A stretch of 64,000 nt of DNA. It comes from Halonatronum saccharophilum DSM 13868 (GTDB lineage: Bacteria > Bacillota > Halanaerobiia > Halobacteroidales > Halobacteroidaceae). Made by a program: the position numbers and the translations under genes. Below are positions 27,080 to 35,631 of this stretch, piece after piece (positions within the stretch are counted from its first letter, which is position 1; each line of letters opens with the position of its first letter). The notes under the pieces are model-generated. The model did no database searches and had not been told where the DNA came from. It was given only the letters and a program-made list of their open reading frames with translations. Location of the stretch: assembly GCF_000517025.1 (NCBI RefSeq), contig NZ_KI912097.1, positions 8,843 through 72,842 on the forward strand, in the 5' to 3' direction.

Positions 27080-29134
27080 ATGGAGGATATATTTATGGAT
27101 TCAGAGTTATTTTTTAGGGTGTCTACATTTGTAATAGCAGTATATCTCTTTATTTCAAGTACTATAAAAACTGATGAAAGTCAGAGAAAAAAGCTTTTTG
27201 TAAATGTAGTATTAATTATTCTGGCAGCAATGTCAGTATATTGGCTGAGGTTTAGTGGTATGTGGTTATATGCTTTGGGGATAATATTAAGTGGTAGGTT
27301 ATTAGGTTTTCCCAATGGATTGATAACTGGTATTTTATTAGCCTTTTATACGACTTATTATGGTTTAAACCTTTATCCTTTTGGTATAGAGTCAATAATG
27401 CTTGGATTAATTAGTGATAGTTATCATTTGAATTTTTTATCTAAGGTTAAATATCCTTATAAAGATCTTTTAATGGCTTTCTTGCTTGCTGTATTTGCCT
27501 TGTTAATTATGTCTAGAGGTATGTTTTTAGGAATATTTTTCGATACAATAACCTTTTTAATGATCTTTATAGTTATAAGTACTTTTGAAAACAAGGTATC
27601 TTTGATAAAAGCAAAAGAGAAAGAATTAGATAATATTAATTTGACCTGTAATAGTTTAATTAGCCTCCATGTTATTAACCAGGAGATTAAATCAGATTCT
27701 AATTTAGAGGATACTTATGAAGTTTTAATTAAGATAGGGTGCCAGAAATTAGGGGTTAACGCGGCTGGATTTTTAGGAGAAGTTGAAGATAACTTTGATT
27801 TTTATGATATAAAAGCCTTTGAGGGGTTAGATAGAAAATATCTTAAGAAGATGAAAGTTAATAAAGGGCAACATATATTAGGTCAGATAATAACAAGTAA
27901 AGAGAGTCTTATAATTAATGATATAAAAAATAGTCCTTGTCAAGATATGAATTTATTTACTGAAGATGGTTTTAAATCCTTATTAGCGGTGCCTATATTA
28001 TCTAAAGAAGAGCCTATAGGAATTATCTTTTTCTTATCTAAGAAGGTTGACTTTTTCTCAAATGAGGATATAGTCTTGATCCATACTATATCAGAGCAGG
28101 CTCCTTTATTGATAGAAAAAGCAAAGATATTTGAGAAGATGGAGAGAAACGTAGCTGGATTATCTACACTACAAAGAACAAGTAACACAATTAATTCTAC
28201 TTTAGATTTAAATGAAGTTATTGATATGACTGTAGATGTGATTATGGGTACTATGGGTGTATCAATGGCAGGTTTATTCCTGTTAGAAGGTAAAGATAAA
28301 AAGTTAGTTTTAGCTTCTTCTTCTGGGGTTCCAATGAATGAAGAAAAGAGAAAGATAATATATGGGGCAAAGAGGCTTGCTGGAGATACAATTAACAAGG
28401 GTGAGTTTTTAATAACTGATAATATAGATAAGAATATTAGAGAAAAATTTGACAGTATTAATTTAATGTCTGTAGTATCTATTCCTTTAAAGGTTAGAGG
28501 AAGAATAATAGGAGCTATTACTGCAGCTCAAATCGGTTTTAAGAGAAACTTTAAAGAAGCAGACAGGAAATTTTTAGAAACTTTAGCAAATCAGATTGCT
28601 ATTGCTATTGATAATGCCAGTATGTATAAGCAGATGGAGGAGTTAGCTACTAGAGATGGCTTGACAAAACTATATAATCATAGTTACTTCCAAGAGTCTT
28701 TAAGTCAAGAGATCGATAAAGCTCAAAGGTATGAACGGGATCTGTCATTGATAATTATGGACATCGATAACTTTAAAGACTTTAATGATACTTATGGACA
28801 TCAGGTTGGAGATGAGGTACTAAAGAATTTAGCTAGGTTATTAGAAGATCAAGCTAGAAATTCTGATATAGTTGCTCGTTATGGTGGTGAAGAATTTGTT
28901 ATAATTTTACCTGAGACTAATAAAGAAGGTGCCTTTGTTATGGGCCAACGTATAAATAAGGAAGTTAGAAATATGGTTGTCAGGTATGATGAACTTAATT
29001 TGAAGGTTACAATAAGTATTGGTGCTGCAAGCTTTAGTAGTGAAATGTCACAGAAGGATTTGATTAGTGCAGCTGATAATGCCTTATATAAAGCAAAAGC
29101 AGAAGGTAAAGATAGAACTTGTATATCTTCTTAA
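27080..29134 (+). CDS. Membrane GAF-GAF diguanylate cyclase
   Basis: 684 residues from ATG 27080, chosen for GGAGGAGTG just upstream; the open frame starts 11 codons earlier. About six membrane helices (about 8-175) are followed by a short coiled coil, two GAF domains (about 200-345 and 365-515) and a C-terminal GGDEF domain. The active-site motif is intact (RYGGEEF, about 602-606), and an RxxD inhibitory site (RNSD) sits five residues before it. It should make c-di-GMP from GTP under allosteric feedback, opposing the EAL protein at 13395. The phosphoesterase gene follows after 24 bases. Confidence 0.92.
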   Translation: MEDIFMDSELFFRVSTFVIAVYLFISSTIKTDESQRKKLFVNVVLIILAAMSVYWLRFSGMWLYALGIILSGRLLGFPNGLITGILLAFYTTYYGLNLYPFGIESIMLGLISDSYHLNFLSKVKYPYKDLLMAFLLAVFALLIMSRGMFLGIFFDTITFLMIFIVISTFENKVSLIKAKEKELDNINLTCNSLISLHVINQEIKSDSNLEDTYEVLIKIGCQKLGVNAAGFLGEVEDNFDFYDIKAFEGLDRKYLKKMKVNKGQHILGQIITSKESLIINDIKNSPCQDMNLFTEDGFKSLLAVPILSKEEPIGIIFFLSKKVDFFSNEDIVLIHTISEQAPLLIEKAKIFEKMERNVAGLSTLQRTSNTINSTLDLNEVIDMTVDVIMGTMGVSMAGLFLLEGKDKKLVLASSSGVPMNEEKRKIIYGAKRLAGDTINKGEFLITDNIDKNIREKFDSINLMSVVSIPLKVRGRIIGAITAAQIGFKRNFKEADRKFLETLANQIAIAIDNASMYKQMEELATRDGLTKLYNHSYFQESLSQEIDKAQRYERDLSLIIMDIDNFKDFNDTYGHQVGDEVLKNLARLLEDQARNSDIVARYGGEEFVIILPETNKEGAFVMGQRINKEVRNMVVRYDELNLKVTISIGAASFSSEMSQKDLISAADNALYKAKAEGKDRTCISS

Positions 29135-29158
29135 AACAAATTAATAGGAGGGAATTAT

Positions 29159-29719
29159 ATGAAGATCGGTGTCATTAGTGATATTCATGGGAGTTTAACT
29201 GCATTTGATAAGGCCCTTAGTTTATTAGAGGAGACAGATATTATACTAGTAGCAGGTGATATTCTTTATCACGGTGCACGAAATCCCTTGCCAGAAGGTT
29301 ATGACACAAAGGGATTAGTAGAAAGAATAAATAAATCTAACAAGAATATAATCTTTGTTAAAGGAAATGTAGATGCCTTAGTTGATGATTGGGTTCTTCC
29401 TTATCCTTTGCCTGAGTATGCTTTAATAGAAGAGAATGGATTAAGAATTGTTCTTTATCACGGGCATCATCATAAATTAGAAGAAGATAGAGTGAAATTT
29501 GCTAAACGATTTGGAGCAGATATGTTAGTTTTTGGTCATACGCATCAGCCTATAGTCAAAGACAAAGATGGTATTACTTTATTGAACCCTGGTAGTATTG
29601 CTTTGCCAAAGCAAGAAGCAAAGCTTCCTACTTTGGCTATAATTAAGAGAGGTAGAATAGATATAATCTCTTTAGAGAGTGGAGAGGTATTATTTGATTA
29701 TACAAACACTTCTGACTAG
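29159..29719 (+). CDS. YfcE/MJ0936-family metallophosphoesterase
   Basis: 186 residues with the calcineurin-like metal motifs DIHG (N-terminal), GDILYHG, GNVDA, HGHHH and GHTHQP. This family hydrolyses phosphodiesters with Mn or other divalent metals, but physiological substrates are mostly unknown. It starts at ATG 29159 with AGGAGGG and is probably cotranscribed with the diguanylate cyclase. The usual GNCD of YfcE reads GNVD here. Confidence 0.92.
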   Translation: MKIGVISDIHGSLTAFDKALSLLEETDIILVAGDILYHGARNPLPEGYDTKGLVERINKSNKNIIFVKGNVDALVDDWVLPYPLPEYALIEENGLRIVLYHGHHHKLEEDRVKFAKRFGADMLVFGHTHQPIVKDKDGITLLNPGSIALPKQEAKLPTLAIIKRGRIDIISLESGEVLFDYTNTSD

Positions 29720-29730
29720 TATATTAAGTA

Positions 29731-29760
29731 AAGACCAGCTAAGGGCTTGGTCTTTTTTTA
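29731..29760 (+). terminator. Terminator after the phosphoesterase
   Basis: AAGACCA / TGGTCTT stem (29731-29737 with 29748-29754) followed by a T-run. Confidence 0.85.
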
Positions 29761-29778
29761 TTAATATGTTATATTTAA

Positions 29779-29804
29779 ACTAATAAAGCTAAGTCTTTAT
29801 TAGT
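29779..29804. repeat. Hairpin of the ACTAATAAAG family
   Basis: ACTAATAAAG / CTTTATTAGT, a perfect 10-bp stem with a 6-base loop, ends 18 bases before the response-regulator start. Related hairpins occur at 23856 and 51428. It could sit in the leader and affect translation of the two-component operon. Confidence 0.55.
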
Positions 29805-29822
29805 AAAAAAGGAGAGTAAAAT

Positions 29823-30512
29823 ATGGAAAAAAATAAGGTTCTAGTTATAGACGATGATAAGAATATAGGTTTGATTTTAAAGGATTATTTTGAGTTTGAA
29901 GGATTTGAGGTTATAGTAGCTTATGATGGAGAGTCAGGGTTAAGAATGGTAGAAGAAGCGAATCCAGATATAATAATTTTAGATATTATGTTACCGAAGT
30001 TAAATGGGTGGGAGATATGTCAGAAACTTCGTCCCCAAAATAGCACTCCTATTATTATGTTAAGCGCAAAGAATAAAGATGTTGATAGGATAACAGGGCT
30101 AGAGTTAGGGGCTGATGATTATGTCAATAAACCTTTTAATACTAAGGAGTTAGTAGCTAGGGTAAAGGCTGTTTTAAGACGAGTCAAGGAATCTTCTACT
30201 AGTAAAGAGTTAAAATTCAAGAAGTTTTTAATAAATAAAGTTTATAGGCGGGTTGAGGTTAATGGTGAAAAGGTTGATCTTACTCCAAAAGAGTTTGATC
30301 TTCTATGGACTTTAGCTTCTTCAAGTAAACGAGTCTTTAAAAGAGAAGATTTACTCAATAATGTTTGGGGCTATGATTACTATGGTGATACTAGAACTGT
30401 TGATACCCATATAAAGTCCATAAGGAGTAAGTTATCCAAAGGTGTTGATGATTATATAAAAACGGTGTGGGGGGTAGGATATAAGTTTGAAGCTAAAGAA
30501 AATAAGAAGTGA
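29823..30512 (+). CDS. OmpR/PhoB-family response regulator
   Basis: 229 residues. The receiver domain has the acidic pair (IDDDKN), phosphoacceptor Asp54 in ILDIMLPK and Lys103 in NKPF. A winged-helix C-terminal domain has EFDLLWTLASS and TRTVDTHIKSIRSKL. It forms an operon with the overlapping histidine kinase downstream. Duplicated promoters further downstream may be its targets. Confidence 0.95.
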   Translation: MEKNKVLVIDDDKNIGLILKDYFEFEGFEVIVAYDGESGLRMVEEANPDIIILDIMLPKLNGWEICQKLRPQNSTPIIMLSAKNKDVDRITGLELGADDYVNKPFNTKELVARVKAVLRRVKESSTSKELKFKKFLINKVYRRVEVNGEKVDLTPKEFDLLWTLASSSKRVFKREDLLNNVWGYDYYGDTRTVDTHIKSIRSKLSKGVDDYIKTVWGVGYKFEAKENKK

Positions 30513-32286
30513 CAGTTTATTTACTAGATTACTAATTAGATTTATAGTGATCTCTTTGATAATTGTTGTAGTTTTAGGAACATCTTTAATATACTTTTTT
30601 AAAAGTTTTTATTTTAATAAGAGTGAAGAGGATATAGTTAATAATACAAATATAGTAATTAATGATCTAGGCGATGCTTTTGTTTATGGTGATTTAGAAT
30701 TGGCAATTAAGGGTTTAGAACTAATATCTTTATTAAATGAGGGGCAGACATGGTTAATAGATAAAGATGGTTATCTAATCTTAAGTTATCCATCACCAAT
30801 AGCTCTTAATAGAGATAAGATTAGATTTAAAGATGTAGAAAAGATTCAAGAGGGGAATATTATATCTCAAAGGATTGAATCTCCATATTTTGAAAGGCCT
30901 ATGTTACTAGTAGGTGTACCAATTTATGATTCACAGGGCCAATTAGATAACAAGAGTTTATTGATCTTTACTTCGGTTGCAGGGATTAATTCGACTATAA
31001 ATCAGGTCAGAAGGATGATGATCTACTCCTCAATATTGGCTATATTTTTAGCTATACTTATATCTTATAGGTGGTCTAAGTCATTATCAGCTCCTCTAAA
31101 AGAGATTAGTGATACAGCAATTGAGATAAGTAAGGGCAACTTAGATCATCAGATAGTTATAGAGGATAATACTGAAGTAGGAATGTTGGCTGATAGTATG
31201 AACTATCTATCAGAAAAATTAAAAGTAACTCTAAATGACTTAATAAGAGAAAAAAACAAATTACAATATGTCTTAAGTGGTATGGAAGAAGGAGTCTTAT
31301 TTATAAATAAACGGTCTAGAGTTATTTTATTAAATAACTCTATCAAAAGGTTATTTAATATAGATAAAGAGGAGGTAGTTCACCTTAAGTTAGATCAACT
31401 TTTAAAAGAAGATCAAGTTAAAAATATATTCAAAGAATCTTTAAAAGAGAGAAAAGGCTATAAGAAAGAGGTTACAATAAGAAGGGGGGGAGATGAGTTT
31501 AGAATTTTAATAAATTGCACACCAATATACATAAATAATGGGAAAATGTTAGGGATAGTAGGTTTATTCCAGGATATAAGTCAAAGGTGGCATTTTGAAC
31601 GTTTACAAAGAGATTTTGTTGCTAATGTATCTCATGAATTAAAGACTCCTTTATCTTCAATTAAAGGATCAGCTGAAGTTTTATTAGATAAGGTTGTAGA
31701 TACTCCTAAAAGGCGTGATAATTACTTAAGGATAATTTTAGAAGAAGTCAATAGGCTGACTTATCTTGTAGATCAGATCCTTGATTTATCAGAATTGAAT
31801 CAAAATAATTTTAATTTTGATTTTGAGAAGATTGAAGCTAATAACTTATTAAAAGATATAAAAGATATATTTGAGAAGGTAATAATGGATAGTGATAGGT
31901 TAAAGGTTAATTTAAGCGTTAATGATATTTGTATCTTAGGGAATAAAGAAAAGCTTAAGCAGGTTTTACTTAACTTTTTAGATAATGCAGATAAGTATTC
32001 TAAAGGCAAAGGTCAGATAGAGATAGGTGTAGAATTGCAAGGTAGTAAGGTGAGATTTTGGGTTAAAGATCAAGGTATAGGTATAAGTAAGGAAGAATTA
32101 AAATTAATTTGGGAAAGGTTTTATAAGGTGGATAGAGCTAGAACCCCTAATGCCAATGAGGGTAGTGGTTTAGGATTATCGATAGTCAAAGAGATAATTA
32201 GTGAACATAGAGGAGAGGTCTTTGTAGAAAGTCAATTAGGTGTTGGCTCAACTTTTGGATTCGAATTAGATAGTATTAATGACTAG
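30487..32286 (+). CDS. Membrane sensor histidine kinase (PhoR/WalK-like)
   Basis: 599 residues. Domain order: N-terminal helix (about 12-38), extracytoplasmic sensor (about 40-170), second helix (about 178-200), HAMP (about 200-250), PAS (about 258-375), HisKA with the phosphorylated His in NVSHELKTPL (near 383), and HATPase with N, G1 and G2 boxes (NFLDNADKYS, KDQGIGI, EGSGLGLSIV). It starts at TTG 30487 inside the end of the regulator gene (26-base overlap), with GGGGGTAGGAT upstream. The stimulus is unknown; the downstream lipoprotein and Skp-like genes suggest the envelope. Confidence 0.94.
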   Translation: MKLKKIRSDSLFTRLLIRFIVISLIIVVVLGTSLIYFFKSFYFNKSEEDIVNNTNIVINDLGDAFVYGDLELAIKGLELISLLNEGQTWLIDKDGYLILSYPSPIALNRDKIRFKDVEKIQEGNIISQRIESPYFERPMLLVGVPIYDSQGQLDNKSLLIFTSVAGINSTINQVRRMMIYSSILAIFLAILISYRWSKSLSAPLKEISDTAIEISKGNLDHQIVIEDNTEVGMLADSMNYLSEKLKVTLNDLIREKNKLQYVLSGMEEGVLFINKRSRVILLNNSIKRLFNIDKEEVVHLKLDQLLKEDQVKNIFKESLKERKGYKKEVTIRRGGDEFRILINCTPIYINNGKMLGIVGLFQDISQRWHFERLQRDFVANVSHELKTPLSSIKGSAEVLLDKVVDTPKRRDNYLRIILEEVNRLTYLVDQILDLSELNQNNFNFDFEKIEANNLLKDIKDIFEKVIMDSDRLKVNLSVNDICILGNKEKLKQVLLNFLDNADKYSKGKGQIEIGVELQGSKVRFWVKDQGIGISKEELKLIWERFYKVDRARTPNANEGSGLGLSIVKEIISEHRGEVFVESQLGVGSTFGFELDSIND

Positions 32287-32318
32287 AAAAGTTTATTTAA
32301 CTAAAATTTAAAAAAATC

Positions 32319-32350
32319 ATCACGATTTTATCACATTTATCACCTATAAT
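32319..32350 (+). promoter_or_regulatory. Promoter A with direct ATCAC repeats
   Basis: Three ATCAC words (32319, 32330, 32339) precede a perfect -10 TATAAT (32345-32350) without a normal -35. The 35-base block 32320-32354 matches 32 of 35 positions of the block ending at 32693. This is a likely binding site for the upstream response regulator or another shared activator. Confidence 0.65.
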
Positions 32351-32408
32351 TATAGGTGAAGATAGGATAAAGACTAATTGAACAATCCTAAAAGGAGGTG
32401 AAGGGTTA

Positions 32409-32522
32409 ATGAAAAGAAGAGAGTTTAAAGAGCATAACCATTTACCAGACTATGATAGGATAGAAGAGATAAGGGTGTTTGAGGTTTTAAAAAGAGAAAG
32501 AAAAGAGGTCAATTATAACTAA
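32409..32522 (+). CDS. 37-residue basic peptide, unknown
   Basis: A short gene directly after promoter A with AAAGGAGGTGAAGGGTTA before ATG 32409. The product is highly charged: MKRREFKEHNHLPDYDR at the start and a KRERKEV helix near the end. It has no signal or membrane segment. It is followed by a very long hairpin. I do not recognise a family. Confidence 0.62.
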   Translation: MKRREFKEHNHLPDYDRIEEIRVFEVLKRERKEVNYN

Positions 32523-32537
32523 CTATAGTTTTATATA

Positions 32538-32599
32538 ATCTTCTAAAACAAAAGGGCTCTGGAATCTTGAGATTCCAGAGCCCTTTTGTTTTAGAAGAT
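32538..32599. terminator. 62-base perfect palindrome (30-bp stem) terminator
   Basis: 30-bp perfectly complementary arms (32538-32567 and 32570-32599), with CAAAAGGGCTCTGG at the core of the left arm, and a T-rich right arm. It is far longer than the other terminators here. It separates promoter A's short gene from promoter B. Confidence 0.85.
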
Positions 32600-32655
32600 G
32601 AGATTTAAGCGGATTAAATGAAGTTATTAGACGATTTCATTAAAGTTTCAACCTT

Positions 32656-32689
32656 ATCTCACAGTTTTATCACATTTATCTCCTATAAT
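32656..32689 (+). promoter_or_regulatory. Promoter B, near-copy of promoter A
   Basis: TATCTCAC, TATCAC and TATCTC words precede -10 TATAAT (32684-32689). The second and third words lie 16 and 7 bases before the -10 at the same distances as in promoter A. It drives the small lipoprotein and probably the Skp-like gene. Confidence 0.65.
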
Positions 32690-32722
32690 TATAATTAAGA
32701 AAATGATGAGGAGGTAAGGATA

Positions 32723-32881
32723 ATGATTAAAAAAATATTGACTTTTGCAATGGTTTTGGTGGTAGCTTTTGGATTGATAGGCTGTTCTCTTCCAGAGGGT
32801 GAACAGATGACAGAAGAAGATTTCCAACAACAGCAACAAGAAGAAGAGTTAAACCCATTTGAAGAAGATTCAGAATTTTAA
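32723..32881 (+). CDS. Small 52-residue lipoprotein
   Basis: ATG 32723 follows GAGGAGGTAAGGATA. The product has a lipoprotein signal ending in the lipobox LIGC (Cys21) and a short acidic, Gln-rich mature part (EEDFQQQQQEEELNPFEEDS). The mature peptide is only about 32 residues. It lies between promoter B and the Skp-like gene and is likely cotranscribed with it. It has no recognised family. Confidence 0.78.
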   Translation: MIKKILTFAMVLVVAFGLIGCSLPEGEQMTEEDFQQQQQEEELNPFEEDSEF

Positions 32882-32908
32882 TAACTATTATAATTAGGAG
32901 GCTAAATT

Positions 32909-33355
32909 TTGTATAAAAATAAGAAGTTATTAGTTATAAGTGGTCTTTTAGTATTTGCTCTACTATTTAGTTTTAATAGTTTTACTCAAGCATCAGAGGC
33001 TGATATAGGATATGTTAATTTTGAAGAGGTTTATCAAAATCATCCAGAGGTAGTAGCAACAAATCAGGATTTCCAACAGGAGGTTCAGGTTGTTCAAGCA
33101 GAATTTCAAGATAGATTGGCAGGTTTAGATCAAGAAAATGATATGGAAGAGATTAATCAAGTTGAACAAGAGTTTCAACAGAAGGTTAATGAAATTAGAA
33201 CTGAGATAAGTGGAGGCTTAATGGAGAAAGTAGAGAGTGATTTAGAGAAAATAAGAGAGGATTTAGGTTATGATTTGATTTTAAATAGTGAAATCATACT
33301 CAGTGGAGGAGAAGATATTACTGTTGAGGTAATCAATTACTTTGAAAATTTATAA
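32909..33355 (+). CDS. Skp/OmpH-family periplasmic protein
   Basis: 148 residues starting at TTG 32909 behind TTAGGAGGC. The Sec signal peptide (about 1-29) is cleaved after SFTQASEA. The mature part has the OmpH start IGYVNFEEVYQNHPEV, a long Gln/Glu-rich coiled coil (about 50-110) and a C-terminal beta segment (YDLILNSEIILSGG-DIT). OmpH/Skp proteins chaperone outer-membrane proteins, so this supports a diderm envelope. It is placed under the duplicated promoter downstream of the two-component system. Confidence 0.88.
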   Translation: MYKNKKLLVISGLLVFALLFSFNSFTQASEADIGYVNFEEVYQNHPEVVATNQDFQQEVQVVQAEFQDRLAGLDQENDMEEINQVEQEFQQKVNEIRTEISGGLMEKVESDLEKIREDLGYDLILNSEIILSGGEDITVEVINYFENL

Positions 33356-33460
33356 ATTAAAAAGTGATAAGAAGGGATTTACCTATAAGACTCTATAATA
33401 TTAAGATAAGGGGATAGATTTCTTATAAGTATAAATGTTAAATACTCATTCCATAAGTTT

Positions 33461-33497
33461 AAGAAGAAGACCCATTTATGGGTCTTCTTCTTTTTTG
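33461..33497. terminator. Bidirectional terminator
   Basis: AGAAGAAGACCCA / TGGGTCTTCTTCT stem (33462-33474 with 33479-33491) followed by T's. It sits between the convergent Skp-like and flavodoxin genes. Confidence 0.88.
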
Positions 33498-33956
33498 TTA
33501 TTTTAATAGCTCTTGTGCAAACTTCTTTGCTTCTTCTAGATCTTCCTCATTAGGTCTTCCTTTTTTAATACCACCAATAAATTTTAGAGGTCCATAAGTA
33601 TCAAAGCCTCGACAAGATAATTCTCCAACTACCTTATAACCTTTATCTAGAAGTTTAGTTTTTAATTCTTTATTGAAATTATGTATAATTGGTATTCTTG
33701 CTATACCACTAGTAGAGAAGATAAATGCTTTCTTCCCATTAACCTTTGGCAAGTCGGCTGCTAAGTCAAGTATTCTTTGGTGGTGTTTTCCAAAGTATAT
33801 TCCTGAGCCAAAGCCAATTAAATTATATCTGCCAATTATTTTAGGTGTTGCTTCTCTTGTTGACAAAAGGTCAGCATCTAATGCTTTTGCTAAAGTTGAA
33901 GCAAGCTTTTTAGTATTTCCGTGGTGAATTGATTTATAGACTATTAATCTTTTCAT
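33498..33956 (-). CDS. Flavodoxin-family protein
   Basis: 152 residues on the minus strand (SD GGAGGGAAGATTCT before ATG). The FMN phosphate loop reads YKSIHHGNTKKLA, followed by GFGSGIYFGKHH and FSTSGIARIP, the aromatic and loop positions of flavodoxin-like electron carriers. The C-terminal SCRGFDTYGPLKFIGGIKKGRP is typical of the YwiB/flavodoxin_5-like subgroup in anaerobes. It probably carries electrons to an unknown partner. Confidence 0.87.
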   Translation of the reverse strand: MKRLIVYKSIHHGNTKKLASTLAKALDADLLSTREATPKIIGRYNLIGFGSGIYFGKHHQRILDLAADLPKVNGKKAFIFSTSGIARIPIIHNFNKELKTKLLDKGYKVVGELSCRGFDTYGPLKFIGGIKKGRPNEEDLEEAKKFAQELLK

Positions 33957-33990
33957 AGAATCTTCCCTCCTAAGGACTAACGCTACTTAT

Positions 33991-34019
33991 ATTATAAAAT
34001 ATTCCTTTTCTAATAGCAA
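33991..34019 (-). promoter_or_regulatory. Promoter of the flavodoxin gene
   Basis: Minus strand: -35 TTGCTA (34014-34019), 17-base spacer, perfect -10 TATAAT (33991-33996). Confidence 0.72.
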
Positions 34020-34157
34020 GATTTCTTTAGTTGATTTGGATTATTAAAAGTTAAAATTATAGTAATTAAAGTTCAATTTTTAATAATATTAGCAATCTAT
34101 TTTTAAACAGAATATTTTAGAATAGTAGAGGGTAAAATATTAATAGGAGGGGAATGT

Positions 34158-34337
34158 ATGAAAGAAGAACAAAAAAAGGATGCTATTAAAATGCTAATGA
34201 AGACTGCTAATGATGATTTAGGTATTAATTATGGAGAATTTATAGAATTAGCTCAGCGGTTGTATAAAGAATTAAGACCTCAAGGAGGTATTGAATTTTA
34301 TAAGGAAACAAGTCCTGGCTTATATAAGAAGGTATGA
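34158..34337 (+). CDS. 59-residue helical protein, unknown
   Basis: ATG 34158 follows AATAGGAGGGGAATGT. The product begins MKEEQKKDAIKMLMKTANDD and continues as predicted helices with GINYGEFIELAQRLYKEL, ending in a short basic tail. It is cytosolic and monocistronic, with its own strong terminator. I do not recognise the family. The composition (helical, charged) would fit a small adaptor or a spore-associated protein, but nothing proves this. Confidence 0.7.
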   Translation: MKEEQKKDAIKMLMKTANDDLGINYGEFIELAQRLYKELRPQGGIEFYKETSPGLYKKV

Positions 34338-34377
34338 AATTATATTTTCTTAAAGGTTAACAGGTTAAGAATTAAGC

Positions 34378-34434
34378 AAAAATAAAGTGACTGAAGTCAT
34401 ATTTTTAATACGACTTCAGTCACTTTATTTTTTT
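34378..34434 (+). terminator. Terminator after the 59-residue gene
   Basis: A stem of about 20 bp, AAATAAAGTGACTGAAGTC with its complement at 34412-34430, then a T-run. The remaining gap to 34682 is AT-rich with no clear gene or motif. Confidence 0.88.
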
Positions 34435-34682
34435 GGAAAGATTATATTATAAAGATAAGTAATTCATTAATTACTATATAAGAAAAGAATATTCAGTATA
34501 AGAACTAAATTAATTATAATCGCAACTAATTTATTCTAGTATTGCTTTTATCTAATAAAAATGTAAAGTAGAGAAGGGTATTTCACCTTTATGATGAAGA
34601 ATGTTAAAAGAAGTAGTAGGAATTGTTAACTATTAGTTAATGATGTTTAATAATATTATACAAATACAGAAGGGATGATTAG

Positions 34683-35630
34683 ATGAAAGAGTTCAAAGAA
34701 CAGTGTAATCAAATTATTAATAATATGGAGAATGTAATGGTAGGAAAAAGGGAAGTTATTGAAGACCTCTTAACCTGCTTTTTGGCGGGGGGGCATCTTC
34801 TTTTAGAGGATGTACCAGGGGTAGGAAAGACTATGTTGGCCCGTTCACTAGCTCACAGTAGTGGGGCCAAATTTAAAAGAATTCAGTGTACACCGGATTT
34901 GCTTCCAAAGGATGTTACAGGAGTTACAGTTTATCATCAAGATAAGGGGGAATTTGAATTTTCACCTGGGCCAATCTTTTCTCAGGTCGTAGTGGTAGAT
35001 GAGATTAACAGAGCAACACCAAGGACTCAATCTGGACTTTTAGAATGTATGGCTGAAGGTCAGGTTACTGTAGATGGTGAGAGTAGAAAGTTACCTAGAC
35101 CTTTCTTTGTAATTGCTACTCAAAATCCAGTAGACTTTGATGGTACCTTCCCCCTACCAGAGGCTCAATTAGATCGTTTTATGATGAAGGTTAGTGTTGG
35201 CTATCCTGGAGAAGGTCAAGAAGTCAAGATCTTACACAAAGTAAGAAAAACTCACCCAATTGAGGATTTGGGGTCTGTAGTTACTCCTGAAGACTTAAAG
35301 GAGATGAAAGGTCAAGTTCGTGATGTTCATGTTGAGGAGAAGGTTGCCCAATATATTGTAGATATAGTAGCTAAGACTCGTAATCACTCTGATTTAAAGC
35401 TGGGTGTAAGTCCTAGAGGTAGTATAGATCTTTATCATAGTACTCAAGCTAAGGCTGCTTTGAAAGGAAGGGACTTTGTTATACCAGATGATGTAAAGGA
35501 GTTGGCTCCTTCTATTTTGAGCCATCGGATTATCTTACATTCTGCCAGTAGACTAAGAGGGCAAAAGGCTGAAGGTATCATAAAGGATATTTTGCAGAAG
35601 ATTCCTGTGCCAATAGTACAGGAGGGATAA
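34683..35630 (+). CDS. MoxR-family AAA+ ATPase
   Basis: 315 residues with Walker A EDVPGVGKTMLARSLA, Walker B VVVVDEINRATPRTQSGLLE, sensor 1 FFVIATQNP and an arginine finger in LPEAQLDRFMMK. MoxR ATPases act as chaperones that activate partner complexes with VWA or DUF58 proteins. The next gene is a DUF58 protein one base away, and a DUF4129 membrane protein follows, a common three-gene order. The molecular target is not identified. Confidence 0.95.
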   Translation: MKEFKEQCNQIINNMENVMVGKREVIEDLLTCFLAGGHLLLEDVPGVGKTMLARSLAHSSGAKFKRIQCTPDLLPKDVTGVTVYHQDKGEFEFSPGPIFSQVVVVDEINRATPRTQSGLLECMAEGQVTVDGESRKLPRPFFVIATQNPVDFDGTFPLPEAQLDRFMMKVSVGYPGEGQEVKILHKVRKTHPIEDLGSVVTPEDLKEMKGQVRDVHVEEKVAQYIVDIVAKTRNHSDLKLGVSPRGSIDLYHSTQAKAALKGRDFVIPDDVKELAPSILSHRIILHSASRLRGQKAEGIIKDILQKIPVPIVQEG

Positions 35631-35631
35631 G

